A stretch of DNA of 64,000 bases from Alphaproteobacteria bacterium. Its GTDB lineage: Bacteria > Pseudomonadota > Alphaproteobacteria > Caulobacterales > Hyphomonadaceae. The DNA is taken from positions 163,118-227,117 of the forward strand of contig WGLW01000023.1 of NCBI GenBank assembly GCA_016125405.1. The letters are read 5' to 3'. Numbering within the stretch: the first letter of the stretch is position 1; each line of letters opens with the position of its first letter. This document shows, piece by piece, positions 19,381 to 29,366 of this stretch. The translations under genes and the position numbers were made by a program. The notes below the pieces were generated by a model. That model did not search any database. It was not told the origin of the DNA and saw only the letters and a list, made by a program, of their open reading frames with translations.

Positions 19381-20472
19381 ATGTCGCACAACACCTACGG
19401 CCACCTCTTCCGCGTGACGACCTGGGGCGAAAGCCACGGGCCAGCGATCGGCTGCGTCGTCGATGGCTGCCCGCCCGGCATCAGGCTGACGACGGCCGAT
19501 ATCCAGCCCTGGATGGATCGGCGGAAGCCCGGGACCTCGCGCTTTGTCACGCAGCGGCGCGAAGACGACGTGGTGAAAATTCTCTCCGGCGTGTTTGAAG
19601 ACGATCGCACCGGCGGACAGGTCACCACCGGCACGCCGATTTCACTGATGATCGAGAACACCGACCAGCGCTCGAAAGACTATTCCGAAATCCGCGACAG
19701 CTACAGGCCCGGCCACGCCGACTACGTGTACGACCAGAAGTATGGCGTGCGTGATTATCGCGGCGGCGGACGCAGCTCGGCGCGCGAGACGGCGTCGCGT
19801 GTCGCCGCCGGCGCCATCGCGCGACTGGTGCTGGGCCCCGCCATCACCATCCGCGCCGCAGTGGTCCAGATCGGTCCGCACAAGATCAACCGCGACAACT
19901 GGAACTGGGACGAGGTCGAGAAGAATCCCTTCTGGTGCCCGGACGCAGAAGCCGCAGCCAGGTGGGAAACGTTCCTCGATGAGACCCGAAAGGCGGGATC
20001 CTCCTGCGGCGCCATTGTGGAAGTTGTCGCCGAGGGCGTTCCCGCCGGTTGGGGGGCGCCGGTCTACGCAAAGCTGGATACGGATATCGCCGCCGCGCTG
20101 ATGTCGATCAACGCCGTGAAGGGCGTCGAGATCGGAGCCGGCTTTGCTGCTGCTGCGTTGAGCGGCGAAGAGAACGCCGACGAGATGCGCATCGCAGGGA
20201 ATGGCGTCGAGTTCCTGTCCAACAACAATGGCGGCGTGTTGGGCGGCATCTCCACCGGGCAACCCGTTGTCGCCCGCATGGCCGTGAAGCCGACGTCGTC
20301 GATCCTCACGCCACGCCGGACAGTAACGAAGGCTGGCGAAGATACGGAAATCCGCACCAAGGGACGCCACGATCCCTGCGTTGGCATTCGCGGCGCGCCG
20401 GTGGCCGAGGCCATGCTGGCCGCCGTTCTGGCCGACCACAAGTTGCGCCACGCGGGACAGACCGGACGCTGA
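19381..20472 (+). CDS. aroC: Chorismate synthase
   Basis: Final enzyme of the shikimate pathway; it converts 5-enolpyruvylshikimate-3-phosphate to chorismate using reduced FMN. It is 363 residues. All three signature regions are visible: [18 protein letters not shown] near the N-terminus, [24 protein letters not shown] in the middle, and [19 protein letters not shown]-type C-terminal motif (seen as [19 protein letters not shown]). The start [20 protein letters not shown] matches alphaproteobacterial AroC. It is divergent from the broken dehydrogenase gene and is likely a single-gene unit. Confidence 0.98.
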   Translation: MSHNTYGHLFRVTTWGESHGPAIGCVVDGCPPGIRLTTADIQPWMDRRKPGTSRFVTQRREDDVVKILSGVFEDDRTGGQVTTGTPISLMIENTDQRSKDYSEIRDSYRPGHADYVYDQKYGVRDYRGGGRSSARETASRVAAGAIARLVLGPAITIRAAVVQIGPHKINRDNWNWDEVEKNPFWCPDAEAAARWETFLDETRKAGSSCGAIVEVVAEGVPAGWGAPVYAKLDTDIAAALMSINAVKGVEIGAGFAAAALSGEENADEMRIAGNGVEFLSNNNGGVLGGISTGQPVVARMAVKPTSSILTPRRTVTKAGEDTEIRTKGRHDPCVGIRGAPVAEAMLAAVLADHKLRHAGQTGR

Positions 20473-20600
20473 TCGTCGAGGCCCGGCTAATCCCGGTTAA
20501 TCGCCCGCCGTACGGCTGAATTCCGGCTTCATGCAGCGTTCAGGTTGAAAGAGCGATCTTCGCGTCCGATGTGGATTTTCGGCCGAAGGAGTGCCGTCTC

Positions 20601-21236
20601 ATGCGCCTCAAATTTGCCTTGTTTGCGCTCACCGCGCTCGGTGGTTCCGCCCTCGCCCTGCCGGCGTCGGCGCAGACCTATTACGGCCCGTACGATCAGC
20701 ACTGCGAAAACGTTCGCAAGAACAACCAGGCGGCCGGCGCCGTTCTCGGTGCGGTCATTGGCGGCGTGCTCGGCAGCAACATCGCGGCGCACGGACACCG
20801 CGGCGACGGCACTGCCGTTGGCGCTGGCCTCGGCGCGCTGACAGGCGCCGCCGCAGGGTCAACCACGACATGCGCTCCGCCGCCGCCGCCGACTCCCTAT
20901 CCTGTCAGTGGCGCGCCCTATCCTGACGCGCCTCCCTATGACGACGGCCTTGCCGGCGGACCGGGATCGCGCTCCGGTTACTATCCTCCGAACGACGGCG
21001 TTTACGATAACCGGTATGGGTATGGGGACAGCGATCGCGGCTACGTGCGACATCATCGTCGGCATAATCAGGTTGCCGCGCAGGACAGCGATACCTATAA
21101 GTATCAGGACGATTTTGCGGGGCGGGATTGCACCACCACAACCCAGGTGACGAATCTTCCCGACGGTTCATCCATCCAGAAGCCTGTGCAGGTGTGCCGT
21201 GAGGCGCGCTATGGCGACTGGGAGGTACAAAATTAG
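20601..21236 (+). CDS. Exported glycine-zipper protein with Pro/Tyr-rich tail
   Basis: About 211 residues. A signal peptide (MRLKFALFALTALGGSALALPASA) precedes a glycine-zipper segment (AAGAVLGAVIGGVLGSNIAAHG ... GTAVGAGLGALTGAAAG), typical of outer-membrane-associated 17 kDa-antigen/RcnB-like proteins. After that comes a Pro-rich and Tyr/Asp-rich region (PPPPPTPYPVSGAPYPDAPPYDD) and a C-terminal conserved-looking domain with two Cys (RDCTTTTQVTNLPDGSSIQKPVQVC). The track start is moved to ATG 20601, which has AAGGAG upstream. The role is probably envelope structure or stress, but not known. Confidence 0.8.
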   Translation: MRLKFALFALTALGGSALALPASAQTYYGPYDQHCENVRKNNQAAGAVLGAVIGGVLGSNIAAHGHRGDGTAVGAGLGALTGAAAGSTTTCAPPPPPTPYPVSGAPYPDAPPYDDGLAGGPGSRSGYYPPNDGVYDNRYGYGDSDRGYVRHHRRHNQVAAQDSDTYKYQDDFAGRDCTTTTQVTNLPDGSSIQKPVQVCREARYGDWEVQN

Positions 21237-21316
21237 AAGGTCTGCCAACTGCCTGCGCAGTTGTGCGGGCGTTCTTCACGAGGCAGGCCCGTCCCCCCAA
21301 CCCAGGGCCTGACGAG

Positions 21317-21350
21317 GGCGAGCAGCATCACGCAAGTGGCGCTGCTCGCC
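21317..21350. repeat. 10-bp inverted repeat between convergent genes
   Basis: GGCGAGCAGC and its exact complement GCTGCTCGCC are separated by 14 bases. A further CCCAGG / CCTGGG pair flanks the stem imperfectly. It lies between the stops of the glycine-zipper gene and tlyA. There is no T-run, so it is either a factor-assisted terminator or a structured extragenic element. Confidence 0.6.
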
Positions 21351-21480
21351 TGGGGCGGGGACGGTCTGAAACTCTATCCACAGAATCGAATTTCGAGCGA
21401 AGCGACCATTGCGACTCCGTCTCACGATGGGTACGCGTGCGTTTCCATTGTGCTCTCGAAATCGTGTTTGCGGACCAGCC

Positions 21481-22248
21481 TCAGTCGTCGCGCGTCGCGT
21501 GAAAAAGGCGCTCGCGGTTGCCGTCTCCTCCGGCAATCGGACTCGCCGTCCACTGACGGACAATCCAGCCGCGCGATGACAGCCACGACTCCAGTTCGCG
21601 CGCCGCACGGTCAGTTGCCTCATCGTCCACGACGATGCCGCCCTTGCCGACATGCGATGGTCCAACTTCGAACTGGGGCTTGAACAAGGCGACAAGATCG
21701 CTCCCCGCGGCGGCAAGGGAAAGCGGACGATCAAGTAGTTTCGCAAGGCCAATGAAGCTCGCATCGCAGACCACAAGCGTGGGTGGCTCCGCTAGCATGT
21801 TTGGCTCGAGGCTGCGCGCGTCGGTTTCCTCAAGAGACGTCACCCGGGCGTCTCCGGCCAGCCTCGGATGCAACTGCCCGCGACCCACATCGACCGCCGT
21901 CACATGCCGCGCCCCGCGCGCCAGCAACACATCGGTGAAGCCGCCGGTTGAAGCGCCAACATCGAGGCAGAAGCGGCCCGCCGGATCCAGGCCGAACGCG
22001 TCCAGCGCATGAGCCAGTTTGACGCCGCCGCGCGACACCCACGGATGGGCCGGCGTCCAGTCAATTGCCGACGCCTCGCTGACGATCTGGCCCGGCTTGA
22101 GCGCCGGCGATCCATCCACCTTCACATTCCCGGCTTCGATCGCCATGCGGGCCTGCGATCGCGACGCGGCAAGACCACGCCGGACAAGCTCGACATCCAG
22201 CCGGCGCGGCTCGCCGGTCTCCTGCTTGTCTCCGCCAGCGTTCGTCAC
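21481..22248 (-). CDS. tlyA: TlyA family rRNA 2'-O-methyltransferase
   Basis: A 255-residue protein with an N-terminal S4 RNA-binding domain (RLDVELVRRGLAASRSQARMAIEAGNVKVDG) and a C-terminal FtsJ-like Rossmann methyltransferase (CLDVGASTGGFTDVLLARGA, then VTAVDVGRGQLHPRL). TlyA proteins use S-adenosylmethionine to methylate ribose in 16S and/or 23S rRNA; the old hemolysin name is not supported by the sequence. In many alphaproteobacteria tlyA follows dxs directly, whereas here four genes lie between them. Convergent with the glycine-zipper gene. Confidence 0.94.
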   Translation of the reverse strand: MTNAGGDKQETGEPRRLDVELVRRGLAASRSQARMAIEAGNVKVDGSPALKPGQIVSEASAIDWTPAHPWVSRGGVKLAHALDAFGLDPAGRFCLDVGASTGGFTDVLLARGARHVTAVDVGRGQLHPRLAGDARVTSLEETDARSLEPNMLAEPPTLVVCDASFIGLAKLLDRPLSLAAAGSDLVALFKPQFEVGPSHVGKGGIVVDDEATDRAARELESWLSSRGWIVRQWTASPIAGGDGNRERLFHATRDD

Positions 22249-22373
22249 GGCCTGCCCCGCGTGTGTGTCCGCCCCTTAGACGTCGCACAGCAGCCTTCCG
22301 CAAGCCATCCTCGTGGGCTTTGCAGGCTTGAGGGGCCGGTCTAGAAGGCTGCGCAGCCCGGAGCGCCGAAGCG

Positions 22374-23390
22374 ATGCCCGTTGTCCCGATCGAACGGAAC
22401 GACCATTCCGAACCGAACGCCGAGGCGTTCATCTTCGGCTTCGAATTCCCGCCCGAAGGCGCGGTTCATCGCATCGACTGGAGCGCCGCCAAGGCCACGG
22501 CCGCCTGCCCGCCTTCAGGCTGGCGCTGGCTTCACCTGAACCGCCTGTCGGACGAGACCCGGGACTGGCTGGAAACCTCCAGCGATCTCGACGAGACCGT
22601 CATCAGCGCGCTGCTGCAGGCCGAAACGCGGCCGCGCTGCCTGGCCCATGACGACGGCGTGCTGCTCAACCTGCGCGGCATCAACCACAATCCCGGCGCC
22701 GAACCGGAGGACATGATCTCGGTCCGCATGTGGGCGACGAAGAATCTGGTCATCTCGATGCGGTCCTATCCCGTGAAGGCAATCCACGACGTGAGAGAAC
22801 TGACGGCCTCCGGCGCTGGACCCGGATCGCCTGGTGACCTGCTGGTGATGATTGCGGCGAGCCTGGTCGACCGGATCGAACCCGTCGTCGAACAACTCAA
22901 CGACGAGGCGGACGAGTTTGAGGAAAAACTGCTGAAGGAGGACGAAGACGTGCCTCCCAGTGAGCTGGCCGAATTCCGCCGCAGCATTCTTCTGCTTCGC
23001 CGCTACATCCAGCCACAGCGCGACGCGATGGTGCAGCTCCAGCGCGAGGGCCGTTTGCTGATCCAGGCAGACCAGGTGACGGATCTTCGCGAAATCGCCG
23101 ACCGGGTTACGCGCATTGCGGAGGAACTGGACACCATCCGGGACCGCGCAGCCGTTATCCAGGACCAGATTTCGGGACAAAGGCAGGAAGAACTCAACCA
23201 GCGCCTGCTGGCGCTGTCGGTGATCTCGGCCCTGTTCCTGCCGCTGACATTTCTTACAGGACTGTTGGGGATGAACCTCGCCGGCATCCCCTTCTCACAC
23301 AGCCCATGGGCGTTCGGGTTTGTTGTAGCGCTTTCCGTGGCTCTGGCAGCCGCACTTCTTATCTATCTGCGGGTCAAACGCTGGATCTGA
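22374..23390 (+). CDS. CorA/ZntB family divalent-cation transporter
   Basis: A 338-residue member of the CorA superfamily, a pentameric inner-membrane channel for Mg2+ or, in the ZntB branch, Zn2+. The large cytoplasmic N-terminal domain carries long helices (EEKLLKEDEDVPPSELAEFRRSILLLRRY). Two C-terminal helices follow, the first ending in the signature GMNLAGIPF. The short DEF-type loop and the N-terminal WRWLHLNRLSDETRDWL look ZntB-like, but ion choice cannot be settled from this. It is divergent from tlyA and followed closely by the convergent small membrane protein gene. Confidence 0.9.
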   Translation: MPVVPIERNDHSEPNAEAFIFGFEFPPEGAVHRIDWSAAKATAACPPSGWRWLHLNRLSDETRDWLETSSDLDETVISALLQAETRPRCLAHDDGVLLNLRGINHNPGAEPEDMISVRMWATKNLVISMRSYPVKAIHDVRELTASGAGPGSPGDLLVMIAASLVDRIEPVVEQLNDEADEFEEKLLKEDEDVPPSELAEFRRSILLLRRYIQPQRDAMVQLQREGRLLIQADQVTDLREIADRVTRIAEELDTIRDRAAVIQDQISGQRQEELNQRLLALSVISALFLPLTFLTGLLGMNLAGIPFSHSPWAFGFVVALSVALAAALLIYLRVKRWI

Positions 23391-23410
23391 CGAGAGATGT
23401 CTCGCACCTG

Positions 23411-23638
23411 TCAGGTGCGATCGTCGCCATCCGTTGCGCGATCGATGCTTTCTTTGGTGGCCTGGCCGAGATCCTTGACCTCGTTCTGAAGCGGCTTGGT
23501 CGAGTGATCGATTTTCGCGAGACCCTCGTCGACATCCGCTCCGGCCCGCTCAAGCGATCCTTCGCGCACCCACAGAAAGCCCAGCACGATCAGGAAACAG
23601 ACCAGCACCGTGCCGGCAATGGCTCCAATCCCTCGCAT
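23411..23638 (-). CDS. Small single-span membrane protein
   Basis: A 75-residue protein with one N-terminal helix (IGAIAGTVLVCFLIVLGFLWV) and a polar, likely helical tail (LERAGADVDEGLAKIDHSTKPLQNEVKDLGQATKESIDRAT) reminiscent of short coiled-coil envelope proteins. The start is well supported by AAGGAG six bases before ATG 23638. No family recognised. It lies in the 330-base gap between the CorA-like gene and the acyl-CoA synthetase gene. Confidence 0.65.
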   Translation of the reverse strand: MRGIGAIAGTVLVCFLIVLGFLWVREGSLERAGADVDEGLAKIDHSTKPLQNEVKDLGQATKESIDRATDGDDRT

Positions 23639-23720
23639 GTGAGGCTCCTTCCGGCTGAACGGAGGAACAACGTCCAGCGAAGCTCGCAGGTTCCCGAGGG
23701 GCGAATTGTGAAGAGCGGGT

Positions 23721-25466
23721 TCAGCCGCGCGGTTTGAACCGCGCGCGCAGGTCCGGCTTCATGATCTTGCCGTTGGCGTTCCGCGGCAACGGATCGGTCT
23801 GGATGATGATCTCGACCGGGACCTTGAACGCCGCCAGCTTGCCGGAGATGAACTTCTTCAGCTCCTCCTCGGTGACGCTGGTTTCCGGCTTCAACTGGAC
23901 CACGGCGCCCACTTCCTCGCCCAGCACCTTGTGCGGAATTCCGACGATCGCCGCATCCATTATTGCCGGGTGGTCGTAGAGCGCGCTTTCGACTTCGATA
24001 CAGTAGATGTTCTCACCGCCGCGGATCAGCATGTCCTTGGCGCGGTCAAGCAGGAAGAGGAACCCTTCCTCATCAATCTTGCCGATGTCGCCGGTCACAA
24101 CCCAGCCGTCGATAAAGGTCTTGGCGGTGGCTTCGGGCTTGTTCCAGTAGGCCTTGGTTATGTTGGGGCCCTTGGCCCACAGCTCGCCGACTTCGTTCGG
24201 GCCGAGCGTCTCGCCCCTGGCGTCCACGATCTTGAAATCCATCGCGGGCGCCGCGGCGCCGCAGCTTTCCGGGCGCAGTTCATAGTCCTTGCCGAAATTC
24301 ACACACGAGGTGGCGCAGGTTTCGGTCATGCCCCAGCCATTGCTGGCGGCGCCGTCCGGGAAACGGCGCTTGATCGTCGCCACCAGTTCCGGCGCTGACG
24401 GAGCCCCGCCATACGACACGGCCATGATCGAGGAGAGGTCGTACTTGTCCCGATCAGGGTGTTCGAGCACCTGCCAGGCGATGGCCGGCACGCCGCCAAT
24501 GACGGTGATCTTTTCACGCTCGATGATCTTCAGCGCTTCGCCCGCATCCCACTTGTACATGGTCACGATCTTGTCGGCGTTCATGATCGCCGGCAGCAGG
24601 TTGGCGAACGCTCCGGTGGCGTGGAAGAACGGGATGGCCAGAAGCGGAATCCGCGGCGGATCAACCTTGGGGTCGCGCACCGGCACGGGCTCGCCGTAGC
24701 GGATCAGGCCGCGCGCCTGACAGGAAAGGCCGTTGAACACGTTGGAGTTGCAGGCGCGATGCGTCGCGAGAGCGCCTTTCGGCTTACCGGTCGTGCCGGA
24801 GGTGTACATGATGGTCGCGTCATCGTCCGGACCCACATCGGCATCCGGCATCTTCACATCGGCCAGAGCCGCCCACGTTGTCGGCTCCCCGATCAGCTTG
24901 TCCATCGACGCGACACGCGGATCGGCTTCTTCCTCGAGGCCGCGCGCCACGATCACATGCTTCAGGGCGGTCAGCCGGGGCAGATGCTCACGCAGCCGTT
25001 CCAGCCGCTCGACATCGATCACGGCGACCTTGGCGCCCGAATCCGAAAGGCCGTATTCCAGCTCTTCGCCGGTCCACCAGGAATTCATTGGCGTCGCGAT
25101 GGCGCCCAGCGTCAGCGCAGCGAAGAACGCCACCGGCCATTGCGGATAGTTCCGCATGATGACGGCGACGCGATCGCCCTTCTTCACGCCATACTGGTCT
25201 CGCAACACGGTCGCGAAGTGCGCTACGGCTTTGTAGTGGGCGCTGAACGTGACGCGCTCGTCCTGGTAGACGAGAAACTCCCGTTCGCCCCAGTTGATCG
25301 AGTTCAGGACCAAGTCGCGGATTGTGAGCGGCGCGTTCTTGTACGTGCGCAGCTTCACGCCGCCGATGGTCTTCTCTTCCATTTCGAACTTGGCGCCCGG
25401 CGCAGTCAGCAGAGCATTCGCCTGTGCGATGGTCATCACCGGGCTTAACCGGGCGGTATCCGCCAT
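23721..25466 (-). CDS. Acyl-CoA synthetase (class I AMP-dependent ligase)
   Basis: A 581-residue ANL-superfamily ligase forming an acyl-CoA from a carboxylic acid, ATP and CoA. Motifs present are TIMYTSGTTGKPKGALATH (P-loop), NGWGMTETCA, the GWVVTGDIGKIDEEGFLF hinge segment and the catalytic lysine in PRNANGKIMK. It resembles long-chain or class I feruloyl/cholate-type ligases; the acid is unknown. It is distinct from the DmdB-like ligase at 7600-9339. The start MADTARLSPVMTIAQAN is retained; a second Met 11 residues in is possible. It is divergent from the GNAT gene. Confidence 0.92.
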   Translation of the reverse strand: MADTARLSPVMTIAQANALLTAPGAKFEMEEKTIGGVKLRTYKNAPLTIRDLVLNSINWGEREFLVYQDERVTFSAHYKAVAHFATVLRDQYGVKKGDRVAVIMRNYPQWPVAFFAALTLGAIATPMNSWWTGEELEYGLSDSGAKVAVIDVERLERLREHLPRLTALKHVIVARGLEEEADPRVASMDKLIGEPTTWAALADVKMPDADVGPDDDATIMYTSGTTGKPKGALATHRACNSNVFNGLSCQARGLIRYGEPVPVRDPKVDPPRIPLLAIPFFHATGAFANLLPAIMNADKIVTMYKWDAGEALKIIEREKITVIGGVPAIAWQVLEHPDRDKYDLSSIMAVSYGGAPSAPELVATIKRRFPDGAASNGWGMTETCATSCVNFGKDYELRPESCGAAAPAMDFKIVDARGETLGPNEVGELWAKGPNITKAYWNKPEATAKTFIDGWVVTGDIGKIDEEGFLFLLDRAKDMLIRGGENIYCIEVESALYDHPAIMDAAIVGIPHKVLGEEVGAVVQLKPETSVTEEELKKFISGKLAAFKVPVEIIIQTDPLPRNANGKIMKPDLRARFKPRG

Positions 25467-25640
25467 TGCGTCTGCTCCCTTGATGCGGCCCCTCGGAGGG
25501 CCGGCTGCGTCTTTGCGCCATCAAATCGCACATGGTCCGGTGCGGGGCTAGACCCTATCGGGCAAAGGATTTTACTGGCGGGAGGGGCCGCCTTGCGACA
25601 AAACGGGCCGCAGTGGCCACAACGGCCGGAGAAGACCGCC

Positions 25641-26153
25641 ATGCCGGGCGCACCCTTTGCAATCGTGGATGTTGAAGAGGCGCAGCTGCCCGGCATTCAG
25701 GCGATCTTCAACCAGGCGGTGCGCGATACCTTTTCAATCTGGTCGGAAACGGAAACCACCCTGGGCCAGCGCCGCTCGTGGCTGGAGGCGCGCCGAGCAG
25801 GAGGATTTCCGGTGATCGCCGCCGTCGATCCGGCACACCCTGCCCGCGTTCTGGGTTATGGCAGCTTTGGCGTTTTCCGGGATTTTCCCGGCTACGTGAA
25901 AACGGTCGAACACTCGGTCTATGTGGCGCCGGCCAGCCAGCGCATGGGCGTCGGCCGGGCGATCCTGTCCGAACTGGTCGATCAGGCGCGAGCGCGGAAC
26001 CTGGAGCGTATGGTCGGCGGCATCGATTCCAGCAACGACGCCTCACTGGCCCTGCACGCCGCGATGGGATTTGAACGGCAAGGCTGCCTCACCGGCGTCG
26101 GACGCAAGTTCGGCAAATCGCTCGATCTCGTATTTGTCGTGAAGGCGCTCTAG
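25641..26153 (+). CDS. GNAT family N-acetyltransferase (phosphinothricin acetyltransferase-like)
   Basis: About 170 residues of a single GNAT fold. The acetyl-CoA-binding region is VYVAPASQRMGVGRAILSELV, and the N-terminal IQAIFNQAVRDTFSIWSETETT and C-terminal SNDASLALHAAMGFERQGCLTGVGRKFGK match the phosphinothricin/methionine-sulfone acetyltransferase branch. The natural substrate is unclear. Two starts are possible: TTG 25593 behind GGAGGGG, or ATG 25641 behind GGAG; I prefer the ATG because the conserved domain begins there. The stop is 4 bases from the dxs stop (convergent). Confidence 0.85.
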   Translation: MPGAPFAIVDVEEAQLPGIQAIFNQAVRDTFSIWSETETTLGQRRSWLEARRAGGFPVIAAVDPAHPARVLGYGSFGVFRDFPGYVKTVEHSVYVAPASQRMGVGRAILSELVDQARARNLERMVGGIDSSNDASLALHAAMGFERQGCLTGVGRKFGKSLDLVFVVKAL

Positions 26154-26156
26154 CCG

Positions 26157-28070
26157 CTAGCCGACGATCAGCTTCAGTGCGCGTTCGTCACCGCGCCCCA
26201 GCGCCTGGATTGCGCGTGCGGCGATCGAACGAGCGTCCAGCCCGGCGCGCTCGTACATCTTCTCGGGCTTGTCCTGATCCTGGAACACGTCCGGCAGGTG
26301 CAACGTGCGCACCTTCAGGCCTTTGTCGAGCAGGCCGCGATCCGACAGGTTGTGCAGCACGAAGGCGCCGAACCCGCCCCGGGCGCCCTCCTCGATCGTC
26401 AGCAGGACTTCGTGGTTCTTGGCAAGCTGGGCGATCAGCGCCTCGTCGAGCGGCTTGGCGAAGCGCGCATCGGCCACCGTCGTCGAGAGGCCCTGCGCCG
26501 CCAGCATGTCGGCGGCCAGCATCGCCTCGGGCAAGCGGGCCCCGAACGAGAGGATTGCAATGGTCGATCCCTGACGGACGATGCGTCCCTTGCCGATCTC
26601 CAGTGGCTGCGGATCGTCCAGTAGCGGCAGTCCCCGGCCCTCGCCGCGCGGATACCGGAAGGCGGACGGGGCGTCGTCGATCGCGTGCGCGGTTGCGACC
26701 ATGCGCTGAAGTTCAGTCTCGTCGGCTGCGGCCATCAGCACGAACCCCGGCAAGGCGCCGAGATAGCCGACATCGAACGAACCCGCGTGCGTGGGACCGT
26801 CCGCGCCGACCAGGCCTGCGCGGTCCAGGGCGAATCGCACCGGCAGTCTCTGGATCGCGACATCGTGGACGACGCTGTCATAGCCGCGTTGCAGGAAGGT
26901 GGAGTAGATCGCCGCGAACGGCTTCATGCCCTCAGCGGCAAGGCCCGCCGCGAACGTGACCGCGTGCTGTTCCGCAATCCCGACATCGAAGCAGCGGTTC
27001 GGGAAACGATCGCCGAACAGATCGAGACCCGTGCCGCCTGGCATCGCCGCGGTGATGGCGACAACCTTGTCGTCCTTCTCCGCCTGGCGGATCAGTTCCT
27101 GCGCGAAGACCTTTGTGTACGACGGCGGGCCGGCGCTCGCCTTGGCCTGCTCGCCGGTCACGACATTGAATTTCGAGACGCCGTGATACTTGTCCTCGGC
27201 GTTTTCGGCAGGCGCATAGCCGTGGCCCTTCTGCGTGACGACGTGGACCAGCACCGGCCCATTGTCCATGTCCCGCACATTTTCCAGCACCGGCACCAGG
27301 GCATTGATGTCGTGACCGTCGATCGGCCCGACATAGTAGAACCCAAGCGCATCGAACATGTCGCCGCCGAGCGCGAAGTTGCGCGCGTAATGCTCCGCCT
27401 TCCTGCCAAGCTCATCGAGGCCGATCTTGCGGGCGACGCGCTTGCCGAGATTGCGCACCTGACGATAGCCCTTCGAGGACACCGTGCGCGAAAGATAATG
27501 GCTCATCGCGCCCACCGGCGGCGCGATGGACATGTCGTTGTCGTTGAGGATGACGATCAGGCGGGTGTGCATCCCGCCGACATTGTTCATTGCCTCGTAG
27601 ATCATGCCTGCGCTGAGCGCCCCGTCACCGACGACCGCGATGACGCGATTGTCGCCGCCCTTGAGATCGCGCGCGACGGCGAAGCCCGACGCGGCGGATA
27701 TGGAGGTGCCGGCATGGGCTGCGCCGAAGGGGTCGTATTCGCTCTCGTCGCGCTTGGTGAAACCGGAAAGTCCGCCGCCCTGTCGCAGCGTGCGGATACG
27801 ATCGCGCCGGCCGGTGAGAATCTTGTGCGGATAGGCCTGGTGCCCGACGTCCCACACCAGCTTGTCTCGCGGCGTGTCGAAAACGGCGTGCAGCGCAACG
27901 GTAAGCTCGACGACGCCGAGGCCGGCCCCGAGATGGCCGCCCGTGACCGAAACGGCGTTGATCGTCTCCGCGCGAAGCTCGTCGGCGATCTGTTTCAGTT
28001 CGGCCCGCGAACGATCCTTGAGGTCGGCCGGCGAGGCGATCTGGTCCAGGAGAGGCGTCGGCGTGGTCAT
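26157..28070 (-). CDS. dxs: 1-deoxy-D-xylulose-5-phosphate synthase
   Basis: Thiamine-diphosphate enzyme condensing pyruvate and glyceraldehyde-3-phosphate, the first step of the non-mevalonate isoprenoid pathway. It is 637 residues. The thiamine-binding [16 protein letters not shown], the conserved [17 protein letters not shown] at the N-terminus, the transketolase-type [15 protein letters not shown] and the C-terminal ALGRGDE region are all visible. It is downstream of ispA (32-base gap) on the same strand, so the pathway genes dxs and ispA are likely co-transcribed with xseB, a common alphaproteobacterial arrangement. Confidence 0.98.
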   Translation of the reverse strand: MTTPTPLLDQIASPADLKDRSRAELKQIADELRAETINAVSVTGGHLGAGLGVVELTVALHAVFDTPRDKLVWDVGHQAYPHKILTGRRDRIRTLRQGGGLSGFTKRDESEYDPFGAAHAGTSISAASGFAVARDLKGGDNRVIAVVGDGALSAGMIYEAMNNVGGMHTRLIVILNDNDMSIAPPVGAMSHYLSRTVSSKGYRQVRNLGKRVARKIGLDELGRKAEHYARNFALGGDMFDALGFYYVGPIDGHDINALVPVLENVRDMDNGPVLVHVVTQKGHGYAPAENAEDKYHGVSKFNVVTGEQAKASAGPPSYTKVFAQELIRQAEKDDKVVAITAAMPGGTGLDLFGDRFPNRCFDVGIAEQHAVTFAAGLAAEGMKPFAAIYSTFLQRGYDSVVHDVAIQRLPVRFALDRAGLVGADGPTHAGSFDVGYLGALPGFVLMAAADETELQRMVATAHAIDDAPSAFRYPRGEGRGLPLLDDPQPLEIGKGRIVRQGSTIAILSFGARLPEAMLAADMLAAQGLSTTVADARFAKPLDEALIAQLAKNHEVLLTIEEGARGGFGAFVLHNLSDRGLLDKGLKVRTLHLPDVFQDQDKPEKMYERAGLDARSIAARAIQALGRGDERALKLIVG

Positions 28071-28102
28071 CGCTGGGGTCTATCGTCCTGAAAACAGGTC
28101 AA

Positions 28103-29008
28103 TTAGTGGCGGCGATTCAGCACAAAGTCGACAGTCTGAAGCAAAGATGTGGCCCGATTGCCAAACGAGGCCAAATGCTGCTTCGCCTGTGCGGCGAGAA
28201 ACCGCACCTGCCCTTGCGCCCCCTCGACGCCGAGCAGGGTCACAAAGTTGACCTTGCCAGCCTCCCTGTCCTTGTCCACCGCCTTGCCCAGTGTTTCCGC
28301 ATCACCTTCGACGTCCAGAAGGTCGTCGACGATCTGGAACGCCAGCCCGAGATCATTGGTATAACCCGCGATGGCCTGGCGTTCGTGCTCCTGGGCGCCG
28401 CCCAGAAGGGCGCCTACCTCGCCGGCGAAACTGATCATCGCGCCGGTCTTCAGGCGCTGCATCCGGGTCAGCACCTGCAGCGGCTCCTCGGCGCCCGTCT
28501 CCGGGTTCATGTCGATCATCTGGCCGCCGACCATGCCGCGCGGGCCCGCCGCCGCCGCCATGCGCTCGATCAGGCGGCAGCGCATCACCGCATCGCGATG
28601 CGTTTCCGGAGAGGCCATGATCTCGAACGCCAGCGTCAGGAGCGCGTCGCCCGCCAGCACAGCCGTCGCCTCGTCGAATGCCTTGTGCACCGTCGGCTGG
28701 CCGCGGCGAATGTCGTCGTCGTCCATGCAGGGCAGATCATCATGGATCAGTGAATAGGCGTGGACGCATTCCAGCGCCGCCGCCGCCCGCAGCAATGACT
28801 TCTCCTGCGCGCCAAACATCCGTCCGACTTCGATGGCGATGAAGGGACGCAAGCGCTTGCCCTGACCCAGTGCGCCATGACGCATCGCACGCATCAGCTG
28901 CGCTTCGGGACCCGACGCTGGCGGAATCAACTGGTCGATGGCAACCGTGATGCGGTCGCCAACCTCGCCGAGGCGTTTCTCGAAATCCGGATCCACGACA
29001 TGGATCAC
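28103..29008 (-). CDS. ispA: Farnesyl diphosphate synthase (polyprenyl synthetase)
   Basis: Head-to-tail prenyltransferase of 301 residues making geranyl/farnesyl diphosphate from IPP and DMAPP, feeding quinone, undecaprenol and hopanoid synthesis. The first Asp-rich motif is HDDLPCMDDDD with the short-chain type spacing, and the second is FQIVDDLLD. Product length is inferred from the family and from its place between xseB and dxs, not proved. The ATG is 30 bases after the xseB stop. Confidence 0.95.
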   Translation of the reverse strand: MIHVVDPDFEKRLGEVGDRITVAIDQLIPPASGPEAQLMRAMRHGALGQGKRLRPFIAIEVGRMFGAQEKSLLRAAAALECVHAYSLIHDDLPCMDDDDIRRGQPTVHKAFDEATAVLAGDALLTLAFEIMASPETHRDAVMRCRLIERMAAAAGPRGMVGGQMIDMNPETGAEEPLQVLTRMQRLKTGAMISFAGEVGALLGGAQEHERQAIAGYTNDLGLAFQIVDDLLDVEGDAETLGKAVDKDREAGKVNFVTLLGVEGAQGQVRFLAAQAKQHLASFGNRATSLLQTVDFVLNRRH

Positions 29009-29038
29009 CGGAGACGTCCCGATGTGCGTGGCGACAGG

Positions 29039-29290
29039 CTACATGTCATCCGCACGCTCCAGACCCTTGGGCCCGTCCGGCCCCAGCACGATCTTCTCGA
29101 CCTTGAGTTCGGCTTCCTTGAGTTTCCTCTCGCAATGCGCCTTTAGCGCCGCGCCGCGCTCGTAGATGCGGATTGAATCCTCCAGGGCCACGTCGCCCGC
29201 CTCGAGCTTGTGGACAATCTGTTCGAGCTGCGCCAGCGCATCCTCGAAACTCAGCGAGGCGATATCGGCCGCGGCCTTGGGTTCTGCCAT
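29039..29290 (-). CDS. xseB: Exodeoxyribonuclease VII small subunit
   Basis: An 83-residue helical protein with the family signature [33 protein letters not shown]. It partners XseA in a single-strand DNA exonuclease; xseA is not in the window. First gene of the xseB-ispA-dxs operon. Confidence 0.95.
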   Translation of the reverse strand: MAEPKAAADIASLSFEDALAQLEQIVHKLEAGDVALEDSIRIYERGAALKAHCERKLKEAELKVEKIVLGPDGPKGLERADDM

Positions 29291-29366
29291 TCTTCACTCC
29301 GGAACTGGGTGGGGAGAATAGGAAAGCGGGCGGAGGCATACAATGCACCCCGACCGGCGCTTCAGA

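Noticed and set aside
21481-22248. Hemolysin function for TlyA
   Set aside because: The S4 plus FtsJ layout supports rRNA methylation; the hemolysin name is historical.
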